This document shows, in pieces, positions 1 to 11,624 of a stretch of 64,000 bases of DNA. Made by a program: the position numbers and the translations under genes. The notes beneath the pieces were generated by a model that was not told where the DNA came from, did no database searches, and worked only from the letters and a program-made list of their open reading frames with translations. Position 1 is the stretch's first letter; each line of letters opens with the position of its first letter. Origin of the DNA: Litoditis marina (Eukaryota > Nematoda > Chromadorea > Rhabditida > Rhabditidae). The stretch is from the NCBI GenBank assembly GCA_964036275.1, contig OZ038434.1:36417279-36481278 (forward strand), read 5' to 3'.

Positions 1-538
1 AAGACGTATTTCCAGCGAAATCACTCTCGAAGGTCAGCCTGTCAAGCCCGGCTCCTTTAGTCCCGCCTTGTCGTGCGACCGTCACCAGAAAGCCGGGAAA
101 AAATGACACAAAATTTTGTTAGATGACTTGATTTGCTCGGAGTACCAGTGATTTTCCTGCGACTACGTAGCTACTTCTTGGTTAGCTGGTACGCGCTCGG
201 CGAGATATTTCAGGTAGTGACAGAAGACTTTTTCGGCCGCGTGACCGCAATTTGGGAGGTTCATCGTGTAGAGCTCATTATAATGTTTGTTGTATTTCAC
301 TACCTCTCTGACATTTAATACCCTTGATGTCTTACTAATCGGGAAAATATCAGGAAAAAATCATGAATAAACTCACATGACAAGCTTCTTTCAGGTTTTT
401 AATTGTTCACAATACACTTTTGTTTTTTGTTGCAGCTACTACTATTGTTTCCCAGAGATGCAATACAGTACAATACCATACAAGCTTTATTTTCTCCCGT
501 ATCACTGAGTGTTGTGTGAATACGCTTGCCGTTTTCAG

Positions 539-3500
539 ATAATGCGCCGGTGGTACAAGATATGAAATTTTACAAAAGACTAAACAAAGTCACAGTGCTC
601 ACTTTATGTTTTCTGTTACTCTGGACATCATCTATAGACAAGACCACAGCTAGGTATAGTCTGATTTATTCGTACGTGGATTTGTGACAAGTGTGGGTGT
701 GCTCCGCGTTTTCATGCGTTTTGTTATATAACTACAAAATCCATATAAACACATGGTTGTGTTCTCAAAATTATGTGTGGACACAGCGACAAGTTAGAAC
801 AGGTAAAAAACCCATGCAAGAATTAAAATTGTCTGTTTGTTATATTCTTGCTGAATTGCTCACAATTTTACGTGTGCTGGGTACGGCACTGCCAAGTGCT
901 CGGAAGAAGCTCACATTTGAGAACTTCGCAGTTTATTTATTAAAGTTCAAGAGTTCACGTTCAAACCACGTTGGAGATGAGTTACGTCATATTCCACCTA
1001 TCACAAAATGATTAGCTCTTGAAGTGTGTGAACTGCATGGCTAGGTATGTTTTGGCACATCTTCTGCCTGTTCTCGACATATTCTAACTAATGTACAGAC
1101 GGAATTTTGTTTGGAACGGTCATACCTTATGGAGAACAAATAATTGATGTTCAATTATGAACTAGCCAAGCAGACATTTCGAATTTCGCGAGTATCTTCA
1201 TCGTGAAAAAACCTTCAATTCAGGGTTATTGTGTGTTTTGTCACTGCGATTGTCATGATGAATGGCAAGAAATACAAATCTTCTATCATTCCTCATACTA
1301 TTTTGTCTCATTTCGGAGATATCTCATACTCCCTCTATCTTGTACATTGGCCTGTATACACATTTGTTAAACTCAACTATGACACACAGCCCTCGGGTAA
1401 GTTGTGTGGTCAAATCAACATGGCGCGCTCCACGACGTATAGTCTGTTCCACGTCATAAGCCACAACAGTAATGTGCTTAAACATTCCGATCAACGTTTT
1501 TGAAATGATTTCAAATTTCACCGTTTAGGTATCTAACTTAATACTACAAACTAGGAATTGTATACTGAAACGTTAAAGAGTTCATCACACAACAGTCTTT
1601 AGAATACTTGTTTGGCATACTAGCATTGATTGATGGATAGGAATATTAATTGATTTGAAGTGTATTGATTGTTACACAGGTTGTGCAACGGAACATACTC
1701 ACTACAAATCATATGTTTATTTGTATTTTCTTTTTAGTACTGTATCATCTTTTGGTCAACCTTCAAATCATGACTTTAAACGACTTCATAGTAGTTAAAT
1801 AAACAGAATTAGAATAAATGAAATGAAGTTAACTAGAATGAAATCTATAAATGAATGAATAAATGAACTACGATTAGTGAATACTATCTCTAGTGGTCTT
1901 TCACACCTGAATTCCGTTTTCAGCCCTGTGCGGAGCGGTGCTTTTCTCTGTTGTCATGGCAGTAATACTAACGGAAACCTATGAAAAGTTCTATCTAGCC
2001 CTATCGAAGAAGTGGATATATTTTATTTGTATTTTCCTTTACACTTTGTGTATCGTTTTCTTCTCTATTTGTCCCCAGCTGAATATGGGTAGACATTTGA
2101 AGCTTCGTGCGGCAGGAGAAGGTTTGAAAAACTTGTCACCCGGCTAGTGGGTTTAAAGATATGATTAGGTTAAAACCTGCGATTCTCATAATGCACCTCC
2201 CTAAACGAAATTGGTCTTATTGCCAAAATATTGGAACTGCTCAAGTTTAAGCCTAATTAAACCTTCAATTTGGAGCATATCAGCGCTTACATACTCAAAT
2301 CCACCAATCATTGAAAGGTGTTCATTGAAAATAAAAATTCCAGTCACCCAGTAATTTGTGGACTTGTCAAGTTGAGTGTGTTCGTCGAAACTTTATTTTT
2401 CGCACACATATATACCAATCAGAAAATGAATCGAAGAAGAATAGAAAATGCAGGAAAAATTGTGGAACGAACGAGTTATTTAGTGTTTCTTATGCATTAC
2501 AGGAGGAGATGCGATAGCTATCAACACATGGAACAGTATTCAAGACTCCGACCGACTCCGTCTCTCATTCTGCAAGTATGATAAGAAACATTGGGATGGA
2601 TGGTGTGATTTCAAGGTAAAGTCAATGAACTCATCATGTTAATTATCTCTTGGTTCACAAGAATTCAGGTAACTTTCGATATGAAGAAGTTTACGAGAGA
2701 AGTTTCCGAAGTTGAGGAGGATTTTCTGCTGAAACCCGATAACGGCTCCGATAACTGAAATCTACAAAGTAACCCTTTTGTGTAGAAGAACCACAGGTTT
2801 ACTGAGCTTTGCGAAATGTGGTAAGAGCGTTTTTCGAAAGCCGAGTTTATTTTAATTTGCATATCAACGTTGGACGGTAATGGGTTACTTTTCACTGTGT
2901 TTCGATGGGGGTTGACGTGAGTTCATTACTGTTTGTTTCAGAACATTGATAACAAATCAAGCCTCTCGATAATGTTAATTGGAAACAGTTGGGCTCCAAA
3001 TAACGCACAGCCGATTTATGATTACTGTGGAGCGAAAGCAAATAACATCACCATGTACAGCGTTCCGAGTGAGTTTATATAGTCTGTTTCACCAATCGAT
3101 GTACTCCTACAGTAATCCTTCAATTATTCAAGGGGGTATTTTCTAGTGAAAAAGTCATTACTTTGGTTTTAAATTTTCAAAGTCAGTAGTAGTAAACATG
3201 CAGATAACACTATCAACGTTTCGAAGACTTCTGAATATACCAAACTTTGACCTGGAAGAGATAGCAGATTACTGTAGAAAGTTATAAGTGGGTGGAACAA
3301 ACTATGGATGGCCGGAAATTTCCATTGTTTTCTATTTGAAAACGAATGACGTTTGACGTGGGTCAAACAACAACTTGACAGGGCGAGTGGTATCTCAATG
3401 CTCTGAGAAATCCCAACTACTTTGTTTCATTGAGAGTCTTGATTGTGAAGTGAAAACAAAATTTGGTTTCTTTTTTGTATCCTTTAGACAGAAATCACAA

Positions 3501-4971
3501 ACAATAAAACAAAAAGATTAAGCGGCAGTGCGAAATACCCAGTGTATTGTATGCTGCCAGAATTATTCTCGACTAGCACTAGTAGAATCTTAGAATTTGA
3601 GGATACGAGACACAACCACATAGAAGACACAAAACTATGATTTCGGTGAACTTTCTATTTTTTAGGCTGCGACGGCTTCCAGGAACTGGGTCCGAGTTGT
3701 GATTATGTGGACAAAATAGAACAAATTCGCCCAGACGTGCTTTTTCTTCTCATAAGGTTTGGTTTGATTGTGGTTGTCAGCGGTTGACTTTAGGTATCGG
3801 AGGCCAATCATGAAGCAAAAAGCAACCCGGATGTTTGGGTAGACTGTTTTTTATATCCAGTAACAACAGGGCTAGGCCTCAAATGCCACTAAAATAGACC
3901 AAAAAAATCACGGTAGACAATTTTGGTTGCATTTAAAGTGATCGAATTGTGTCGGCCCATTTCTATTTAAAATAATAGCTATCACTGACTTTTGCAGCGA
4001 ACTATGTTCGTCTCATCATAATTCGAACTCGAGTGCAACATCGACTCAAAGCACTATAATCGTGTTGCAGAATGAAATTTGACATTTGTCACAGAACATA
4101 CCAGGGAAATGGCAGACGCTGCCACTTACTACCGAAGATTTCTGTAATAACCATTTGGCAGCATTTTCAGACATTTCACGTTGACAGCTCCTCTAGTCGA
4201 GAATGAAACCGACGCAGTACTATCAAGAGCCATGTCGGTTCTCAAACAATACGAGGCACTGGTAAAAAAGAAAATTTACATTCTGAATGCCTTACCGTCC
4301 CCAGACTCTCGTTTTATCAAGAACTTGAATAACGCCCTGAGAACAAGACTTTTCGACGACAGAGTAAGTTGATTGTAGTTTTTAGATTCACCCCATACGG
4401 TTATTGTTTTAGCATTGTGATCTATTTTCCATTCCAGTTGAATGTCCCCGAGACTGTCCAAATCGTGTAAAAACCATGCACGGAACATAATGAATCATGC
4501 GCGGCACCACTAGCAGTTATTAGTTGTTCGAGGCTGATGGTTCGAGATCTGAGAACCACATGCTGTCTCTAATTTCGTTCTTCTCTCATTTACACGGAAC
4601 CGAGAGCTAAATCGCACGGAGTGATAAAGAAATGTTTAGAGAAACCGCTAGTGTCATGTTTTTTTTCGCCTTCAACACAAGTTAGACAAAATAATTATTG
4701 ATTTTTAGCATTGTTATATTTCTTTCAGACACTTCACCAAGAAGGCGACAAAAAGGGTACTTCACTAGCCCGCGAAAGGGTCGCACAGCTAGTCGAAAGT
4801 TGTTCGAAGTGTAGTCTGATCGACTACAGATCTGCATTCACGCTAAACGGGACACTAACGTTCTACGAGAAATCGTCAGGGATCTCATACTTTACTAAGG
4901 GCATCCATTTGACCCCGCAAGGACAACATAGAGTCCGTCAAATTTACAACAGAATATGTCGGAACCTGTGA
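539..4971 (+). CDS. Acyltransferase-3 / SGNH-domain membrane protein (oac-type), 5' end not identified
   Basis: Exons by splice phase: 539-653, 1224-1396, 1924-2088, 2503-2615, 2942-3068, 3666-3756, 4171-4363, 4729-4971 (stop TGA). The first two encode hydrophobic helices, then FGDISYSLYLVHWPV, the last conserved helix motif of nematode acyltransferase-3 proteins; exon 1924 adds two more helices. From 2503 the protein is an extracytoplasmic SGNH hydrolase-like domain: block I is IGNSWAPN (nucleophile Ser) and the last block is GIHLTPQG (catalytic His). The family transfers or removes acyl groups on lipids or glycans; the substrate cannot be read here. Oddity: the Asp usually three residues before the His is Lys in this copy. 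All eight exons join in phase. The N-terminal helices upstream of 539 were not found; a fragment at 436 with PEMQY may be a decayed piece. An AATAAA follows at 5108. Family assignment is firm, first exon boundary less so. Confidence 0.8.
3077..3305 (+). mobile_element. MITE, family A (TIR TAGTTTGTTCCACC), copy 1
   Basis: About 229 bp flanked by TA, beginning TAGTCTGTTTCACC and ending GGTGGAACAAACTA, inside an intron of the acyltransferase gene nine bases after the donor. Inner inverted motifs CTACAGTAATC and GATTACTGTAG mark this family. Other copies: 10684 (truncated), 12138, 24786 and 63739. Confidence 0.8.
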
Positions 4972-5809
4972 ACAGTCCAAAATTGGAGTGGACCGCAAAA
5001 TATTGCAAGATGCATACGAAATTTTCATGCTCGCAAAATATCACTTTGACTTGTGGTTTTTGGCCACGATTTACCTATTTTCGGAGAAGTGTGATAATCC
5101 TGTCATGAATAAACCTATAGTCATCTCAGAATTACGAAGATTATATTACCAAAGCAAAGTATGATAAATCGTCCTAAACACCTCATCTGAAACTCTCTGA
5201 CCACCCGTTTTCCCAATGTGTACGTATTGTTATTATAATGTCTCTTTGTGATATAAGACGCTCCAATCTAAATGGTTTCGGAAATCAGGAAATCCTAGTG
5301 ATTTCATGAAATTTTTAGGATGAGACTTTTAACCATCGAAGAGTTATCACTTTTTTTAAATTATTTCTGATTGGACATCGAGTGGTCCCCATTTATTTGA
5401 AGTTTTAACTGAAAACCAAAGTGTCCCGATTCAGGAAATTGAAAAAAAAGTGTGTCACAAAAAATTGCAGTTTTCACAAATCTCTCAAAAAATTGTGTCA
5501 CAATTTTTCAGACTTCAATTTTTTGGGCACACTTTTTTACACTTCAATTTTTTGGGCACAATTTTTCACACCTACAATTATTGTGCCTCAATTTTTCACT
5601 TTTCCAATATTGTACATGTTCCAGCGAGAGAGGTTATTACTGAACCACTCGCGCGATCCTAATGTTTCCTTCCATACCCCCTGACTGCGCCGTATCTAGT
5701 ATTGGCGATTAGAGCAATGAGACGCAGAGAAACGAGCGCGCGTCGAGAGCATCGCCCTATTAGAGAAAGAGACGCAGAGAAAGAACAGCCGAGACATATC
5801 CAGTGTCAC
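4972..5809. other. Intergenic, acyltransferase gene to tRNA-Thr
   Basis: Holds the probable poly(A) signal AATAAA at 5108-5113. No gene is visible. The part from 5505 to 5606 is a short T-rich tandem repeat listed separately. Short ORFs through it are products of that repeat. Confidence 0.6.
5505..5606 (+). repeat. Degenerate ~25 bp T-rich tandem repeat
   Basis: The string TTCAATTTTTTGGGCACA recurs with small changes, followed by variants such as CCTCAATTTTTCAC. About four units. It gives open frames in three registers, so those ORFs are not genes. Confidence 0.6.
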
Positions 5810-5881
5810 GCCTCTATAGCTCAGTGGCAGAGCGTCTGTCTCGTAAACAGAAGGTCGACGGTTCAATCCCGTCTGGAGGCA
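5810..5881 (+). tRNA. tRNA-Thr (anticodon CGT)
   Basis: A full 72-nt cloverleaf. The acceptor stem GCCTCTA pairs with TGGAGGC (one T-G pair). The D arm is GCTC/GAGC, with the A box in TAGCTCAGTGGCA. The anticodon stem TCTGT/ACAGA encloses loop CTCGTAA with anticodon CGT, reading ACG. The T arm is GACGG TTCAATC CCGTC, with the B box GGTTCAATCCC. There is no intron and the discriminator base is A. All stems are intact, so this is a likely functional Pol III gene rather than one of the tRNA-derived repeats elsewhere in the window. Confidence 0.93.
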
Positions 5882-6212
5882 ACGTTTTGAATGATTTCGA
5901 GTAAATTTTAGAAAAAATTCCAACTAAAGTTTTCATAGAACTTAGCTGTAACTATCAGTGTTCATGTTGTTCTTGCAATGTTCATTTACACATTCTGTCT
6001 GTTCAAAAATTCCAATCTCGTCTTCTGAATTGATCTTCGGTTTCAAAGGTTATGGTTTAAACAAAGCAGATCACGAAAAATTGATTTTTCATGTTTCTGA
6101 TTATGTTTACGAGCAGAGAACATTGTTGTATATGAAAATAAGGCATTACCTAGTGTTTTTTTTACAATAATATTAACATGAATATTAACAAGGTGAGGAA
6201 AGTTGAAGTATC

Positions 6213-6430
6213 GCCCCCCAATTTAGTTGGGTCCCCCCCCCGTAGCATTTCAACCTCCCCCCCCCCCCACCCAAGCTAGAACCTGAAAGTCTAGGAGAGG
6301 GGGGGGGGGTCAAAAATCAACTTCGACATTTACTATTTACCCCCCTACCCCCCACCTGGGTCGGCGGGGGGTAGAACTTCGATGGTGGGGGGTCAAACTT
6401 CAACGAGTGGGGGGCTGAACTTCAATACCG
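6213..6430. repeat. Poly-C/poly-G palindromic element, copy 1
   Basis: Runs of 6 to 12 C on one side and 6 to 10 G on the other are separated by short spacers such as GTCAAACTTCAACGAGTG and GGGTCGGCGGGG. The same spacers, in inverted arrangement, recur at 29240-29470. The density of G runs suggests G-quadruplex potential and polymerase slippage. Confidence 0.7.
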
Positions 6431-6478
6431 GAAAAACCAACAAATGTTAACCACACTAGTGACCTGCTATGATCGTCA

Positions 6479-6598
6479 ACTATACTGTTAAATGATACGG
6501 GTTAAACACAGCAGCACTCTAAAACGTGCACGATGCCTCATCAAGTGCACGATGCCTCATCAGAATGCTAACTTTACTTGACTATTCAATTGACTTTC
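6479..6598 (+). mobile_element. MITE, family D, degraded copy
   Basis: It begins at CTATACTGTTA and continues with GGTTAAACACAGC, CGTGCACGATGCCTCAT (partly duplicated), GAATGCTAACTTTAC and GACTATTCAATT. Better copies with TIR-like ends TATACTGTTAGTCAATT and AATTTACTTCTAGTATA lie at 42930, 59974 and 62150. Confidence 0.65.
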
Positions 6599-7639
6599 AG
6601 TAAATTTAGCGCAACAAGTCAGCTGCAAACGATCGATTTCGCTATGAGGTCGTCGTCTGTGTTTTATAATTCGTTTCTTTTTCTTTTAGGTTGGCTGTTT
6701 TCAGAGCAGGTCAAAACGGTTTATTTTGCCCTGTCTCGTTGTGTTTGTAGTTTGATCTCGTTGTTTTCGGGTGAAGACTCGTGAATCCAACTCCGGTTTT
6801 TCTATCGAACCTCCGATACCTGTGGGTGGCAAGGCGTTTTGTCGCCGCGTATTCCTGAAAACTTGACGGTTTTTTATGGCAGTCCATAAAAACTTGACGA
6901 TTTTTTCAGTAGTCTCTATTTGCGTTCCGCAATTCATAAGTAAATACTGCGATATAAAAGAGAGGGCGGAAACGAGTTATGGACTGCCTTCCGCGACGCG
7001 CTTTTTATGTCTCAAATCACAACGATCTACATCCATTCTTCTCGAAAATCAATATTATGATTCTAGAATTTTGGTACGCGATCCGCTTAACCAATTGGTT
7101 ACCCTGTAGAAGAAGGTGTAGTGCTCGAAAACCCTTAAAATGAGTCTTAAATCGTCATGTAAGGGTCTTGATGTTGACTTCAGAATAACTAATGTATTCT
7201 CATCACAACTTGACGCTCGACATCCATTCTTCTCGAAAATCAATATTCTAAGTTCAAAAAATCAATAGAGCCTAGCACCGTAGCCGAGCATGCTAGTGGT
7301 GAACTCAACTTTATCGAGACCGTGATCATATTTTGACCGAACAGTTCACTTTCTTTGTATAAGCACAGTGTAGGACGTAGGTGATCATAACATGGGTCAT
7401 GTGCTGATAATTCAGCTCAAAGATCTTTTCATTAGACTTCGCTACGGTGTCTAATGAAATTATTCGAATGAATAAAATTACGACTATAGTTAAACTTACA
7501 GTTAAACAATCCGATTAGAAGTTCTATAATATCTCAATAATCACTACGGTCTCATTTCATTTTTTATCCATCTCGGACTGTTTTCTTTCTCTAATGAGCG
7601 AGTGCCACTCTCTGGATTTAGATAAATAAATAGTTGAAA

Positions 7640-7758
7640 AATGACGATTATGTAGTCCAATCCCAACGCTTCAGTCCTTTAAACTGCAATACATTTTTCA
7701 ATTGCAGTTTAAAGGACCGTTGACACGGGATTAGTCCACATAATCGTCCTGCTTTAAA
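7640..7758. repeat. Palindromic element, family J
   Basis: An inverted repeat: ACGATTATGTAGTCCAATCC with TTTAAACTGCAAT on one side, and ATTGCAGTTTAAA with a copy of the first arm ending ACATAATCGTCC on the other. It ends about 15 bp before the bestrophin A start codon and may lie in promoter or outron sequence. Related copies lie at 57099 and 60895. Confidence 0.65.
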
Positions 7759-7775
7759 TCGAGAACATTCCAGAA

Positions 7776-10700
7776 ATGACCGTAAGCTACCTGTACTCCG
7801 TCTCAACCTCGCGCACGTGGACCTTTTTCAAATTACTCTTCAAATGGCGCGGCAGTGTTTGGAAGGCGGTCTTGTTCGACCTAATAGCTTGGATGGTCGT
7901 CTACGCCATCATCAGTATTGTATATAGAACTGCGTTTTCGGCCAATTCACAAAGGTGAGTTTTCAAGTTTCCTTCCTCAAGTTATACATATTTACATATT
8001 TATTCGTTCACGTCGCTTCGTTACGAGGCGGTGATCACCATACATGTCACAGATTTTTGTAGTAGTAGCTTCTTCTGATTATGTTACGAGTTTTAGTTTT
8101 TTCAATCCTTCGTGCACTCCCGAAGTGAAAAAAGTAACTTTCGGAAAATGCCGCAACCATTGTCTTCCAAAAACGCTCATTCAAGGGATCAAGGCATAGT
8201 GTAAGAGTCAACATAAAAATAAATTGGACTATAACATCACAGACTCATCTCATGTGATATTTACAGATAGAAAGGGTATTCACATGAAAAATCAGCACAA
8301 ATTGTGTGGATCTGAAATTCTCCAATTCGCGCAGCACGTGTTATAGCATGTGTCTCAGCGTTACCTCATGGGTCAAGCGTAAAGTTCTCGCAATTCTCAC
8401 CGAGCCTTGGGCAGCGCGTCAATAAGTTTTCATGCCGTTTTTGGCCATTTTGTTGTTTAGGAGAGCTATTATATCAACAATTGACTAATTGTTTTAGTTT
8501 CAATGCTCTCTTCAAGAAACAGTTCTCCAAAACTCTCGGCACCATGCTAATGAGTCTCAATGCGAATGAAACGAACTATACACTTTGTGTTGTACAGTGT
8601 ACACGTATTTTCTAGAGTTTCATGAAATATCTTTGATTTTCAGAGTTTTCGAGGAGGTTATCATATACTTTGAGAATCACATCAACTATATTCCGCTGAA
8701 CTTCATGCTCGGTTTCTATGTGACAGCAGTTGTCAATAGATGGCAGTATTTGTTCACTAGGATCGGATTCATACAAAAGTTGGTACCTTTCTTCATGTTC
8801 TATTTTCTATTCAAAGTTCTGATCTTTGATCCAAAGTTCATTTGATCTATCAATCAAGATAAAGACATGCTTTTGGGTTCAAGTTGCCCTTTAATAGAGT
8901 TCGATAGTTTCAAATCAAGCCTCAGCGGGCCTGTTGCCCTGTCCCTCTGTGTTTGTAGTTTGATCTCTCTGATTTTCGGTCGAACTCCGTAAATTATGCC
9001 GTGTGTCGAGTTCAAACCACTACGAATAGTTACACATTACCAATACGCGTTTTTGCGTTTGACTTGACCCCCGACAACTCGAAAAAACCTGTCTTGCTCT
9101 TTAAAGGCGCGGTATGCCATATTTGCACTATTTGCGCAGACTTTGCATTTTCGTCTTTCCGAATAAGGTCTGCCACGCACCACGCAGAGAACGAGATCAA
9201 GAAACCATGCCTGCGTCTCCGCAAATATCATACTCTCTCACTTTCTCTGTTTCGGGCTGAACTGAAACGGAAGTGGAGATCGCCAAAAGTAATAAAAAGT
9301 AGCACGCAAAGTAGGGACGAACCAGACACCCAAAGATCAAGAATGAAATGTTCTTCATAGAGAGTGACTCTCCACGTTCAACCTCGATATCGATACTAGG
9401 AATTATGATCAAAGATCATGAGGGTCAAACTACAAACACAACGGGACAGAGGAACAAATACCGTATATACTTTCTTCAGAGAAGCCTATAAATGAATATT
9501 GAATTCAGTCGATCACAGATCACACGTAAAGTCTCTAGTTATTTAGACTAGGTGGGTGACCAACCTATGGTCGTCGCCAACGGAAAGACGGGAGTGTACT
9601 GTATATCTCACTTTCCCCTGTGTACGCACACATGTCTTCGATTCAAAGCTTGCCGATTATCTGCTCTAATAGCGCAGTGGTAAGCGCACTGCTACGAATC
9701 TTTTGCTCGCACTCGGAACGCGCTCTGTTAATTACAAATTCGCGTTTGGTCGAAACTGTACTGCAACAAATCTAGAGACATATTGTGCCCCGAAGAGACG
9801 TCAGACGACGAGAGGGAAAATCAATATATATGACAGCCACGCTGTATAAACAGTTATTTACTCTTTTGCAACGGCGCTTGTTCTGAGTATATTCGTTCTC
9901 GATACGTACCATAATCTAGGAAATCGCGATCGGAAAAGTTTGGGATGGAACTACAAACACCGCTGGATAGGAATTGAACTCAAACCCTACAACCTCATTC
10001 TGAAATACTCCCCATGAAATCAACAAGAGTCCCACAACCTACAACATTCATAATAACAATTTTGAATAAAAATACATTGAAGACTTTTTCTGTGTTTAAA
10101 CAAAAGTCAACCACATATTTCTCTTGAGTTAAAAATGATTTCAGTGTTGGCCTGATGATCTCGGAACACGTGAGGGGCCACACGTTCGAGGCTCGACTGA
10201 TGAGAAGAAGTATGGCTAGGTGAGCGCTGAAATGTCGTGTTCACCGTTCGATCGGGAGATTATTTCTTATAGCAGATATGAGTGTTCTTGGGACATTTTC
10301 CATTTACGCGTTGTCACAAAACAGGACTACCGCTTTACTGAGATTCACAGGTTTTGAAAAACTCCAGAGAGTCCAGAGTGACTGAAAAGTAGCATTGAAA
10401 ATTCATATTTACGCTGCAAAGTCTTAGTAGGAATGACCGGAACTAAAGCTGCCCCAACGAGAGAGTGTGCAGGTCAAATAGATGCAGACCGGCTGTAACT
10501 GTCTGCGTCCTCATTGATCGTCACGCTCTCTCGCTTTTGTAGCTGGCCTGATAAATATGTTATGTTATAACTTAGTTTATACCATTACAGATACTGTGAA
10601 CTGTCACAAATTCTTGTATTTCGAGCCATAAACTCGAGCACGAATCGAAGATTTCCCACTATGGACAGTCTGGTGGAATCAGGTATAGTTCGTTTCACCA

Positions 10701-11584
10701 ATCGGTGACTTTCTACAGTAATCTTTCCAATATTCAATAACATTCATCTAATAAACAAACAGAATTTCAGATTCAATGTTTTCTATGCTTGTAGAAACCA
10801 ATGTGGAAAACAGAATAACAAAGTTTAAACTGTTCACAATACCTAAAAGATATGGGAAACTTGCTTGAAAAAATTACAATCTTACTGTAGAGGGGTATTG
10901 CTGCGTGACTTTTCGGCTGAATGCTTTTCGGCTGAATGTCATGGAATACAGCGTGTTTTATCACCATTCCCTTCACACGTGCATTCAAAGCTTTCAATGC
11001 TTTTTTCACGTGATATCGACCCACGTGCATTCTATTCTATGCATTCATTCTATATCTGTGCGCTACTGAAGAACGGAGAACTGAGAACAAACTTATTCTG
11101 TCATATATCACCTTCAAAGCTGTTTCTCCGGCATTGACTCTGATTTCGGCGTGTTTCGAGATCAAACTATATCAGATCAAACTACAATACTCAGGTTTCA
11201 TGATGCCTCACGAGAGACCAATTTTCGGTGCTGTGTTCATAGTTCATGAACTCAATATGAGGTCACGTTTTTCACGTGAACTGAACACACGAAATCACGT
11301 GATATTCACGTATTCAGGCTTCATGATGCCGCACGAAAGAGTCCTTTCGAGCCTGTGTTTATGGTTTGAACCCACTGCTTTTTGGCCTACAACAGATCAA
11401 ACTACAAAATATCAAACTACATTATTTAGGCTTCATGATGGCTCACGAGAGACCAATTTTCGAGGAGGTCGAAGCGCCGGTGGTCAAGTTCTATAAGCCA
11501 TGCCAATGGGCCATGGAATGTGTCTATGACGCTAGAAGGAAGGGGTATATTGAAAGCGATTACTTCCTGGAAGTTCTTGGAAAG

Positions 11585-11624
<40 letters not shown>

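Larger units (their letters stand above)
5882..7775. other. Intergenic repeat-rich region upstream of bestrophin A
   Basis: No supported gene. It contains a C/G-tract element (6213-6430), a family D MITE (6479-6598), pieces of the widespread GTTTGTAGTTTGATCTC repeat near 6745, a near-identical ~34 bp pair at 7028 and 7217 (CATCCATTCTTCTCGAAAAT), a CACCGTAGC-type element (about 7268-7452) and a palindrome at 7640-7758 just before the bestrophin start. Confidence 0.6.

Noticed and set aside
133..537. Possible upstream exons of the acyltransferase gene, including a fragment with PEMQY near 436
   Set aside because: The phase does not lead cleanly into exon 539 and a stop follows; similarity to the acyltransferase-3 motif is too weak to call.
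691..1011. 107-codon open frame in an intron of the acyltransferase gene
   Set aside because: It lies between exons that join in phase at 653 and 1224 and shows no family motif.
9001..9360. 119-codon open frame
   Set aside because: It overlaps inverted repeat sequence carrying GTAGTTTGATC motifs in a bestrophin A intron; complementary frames are equally open.
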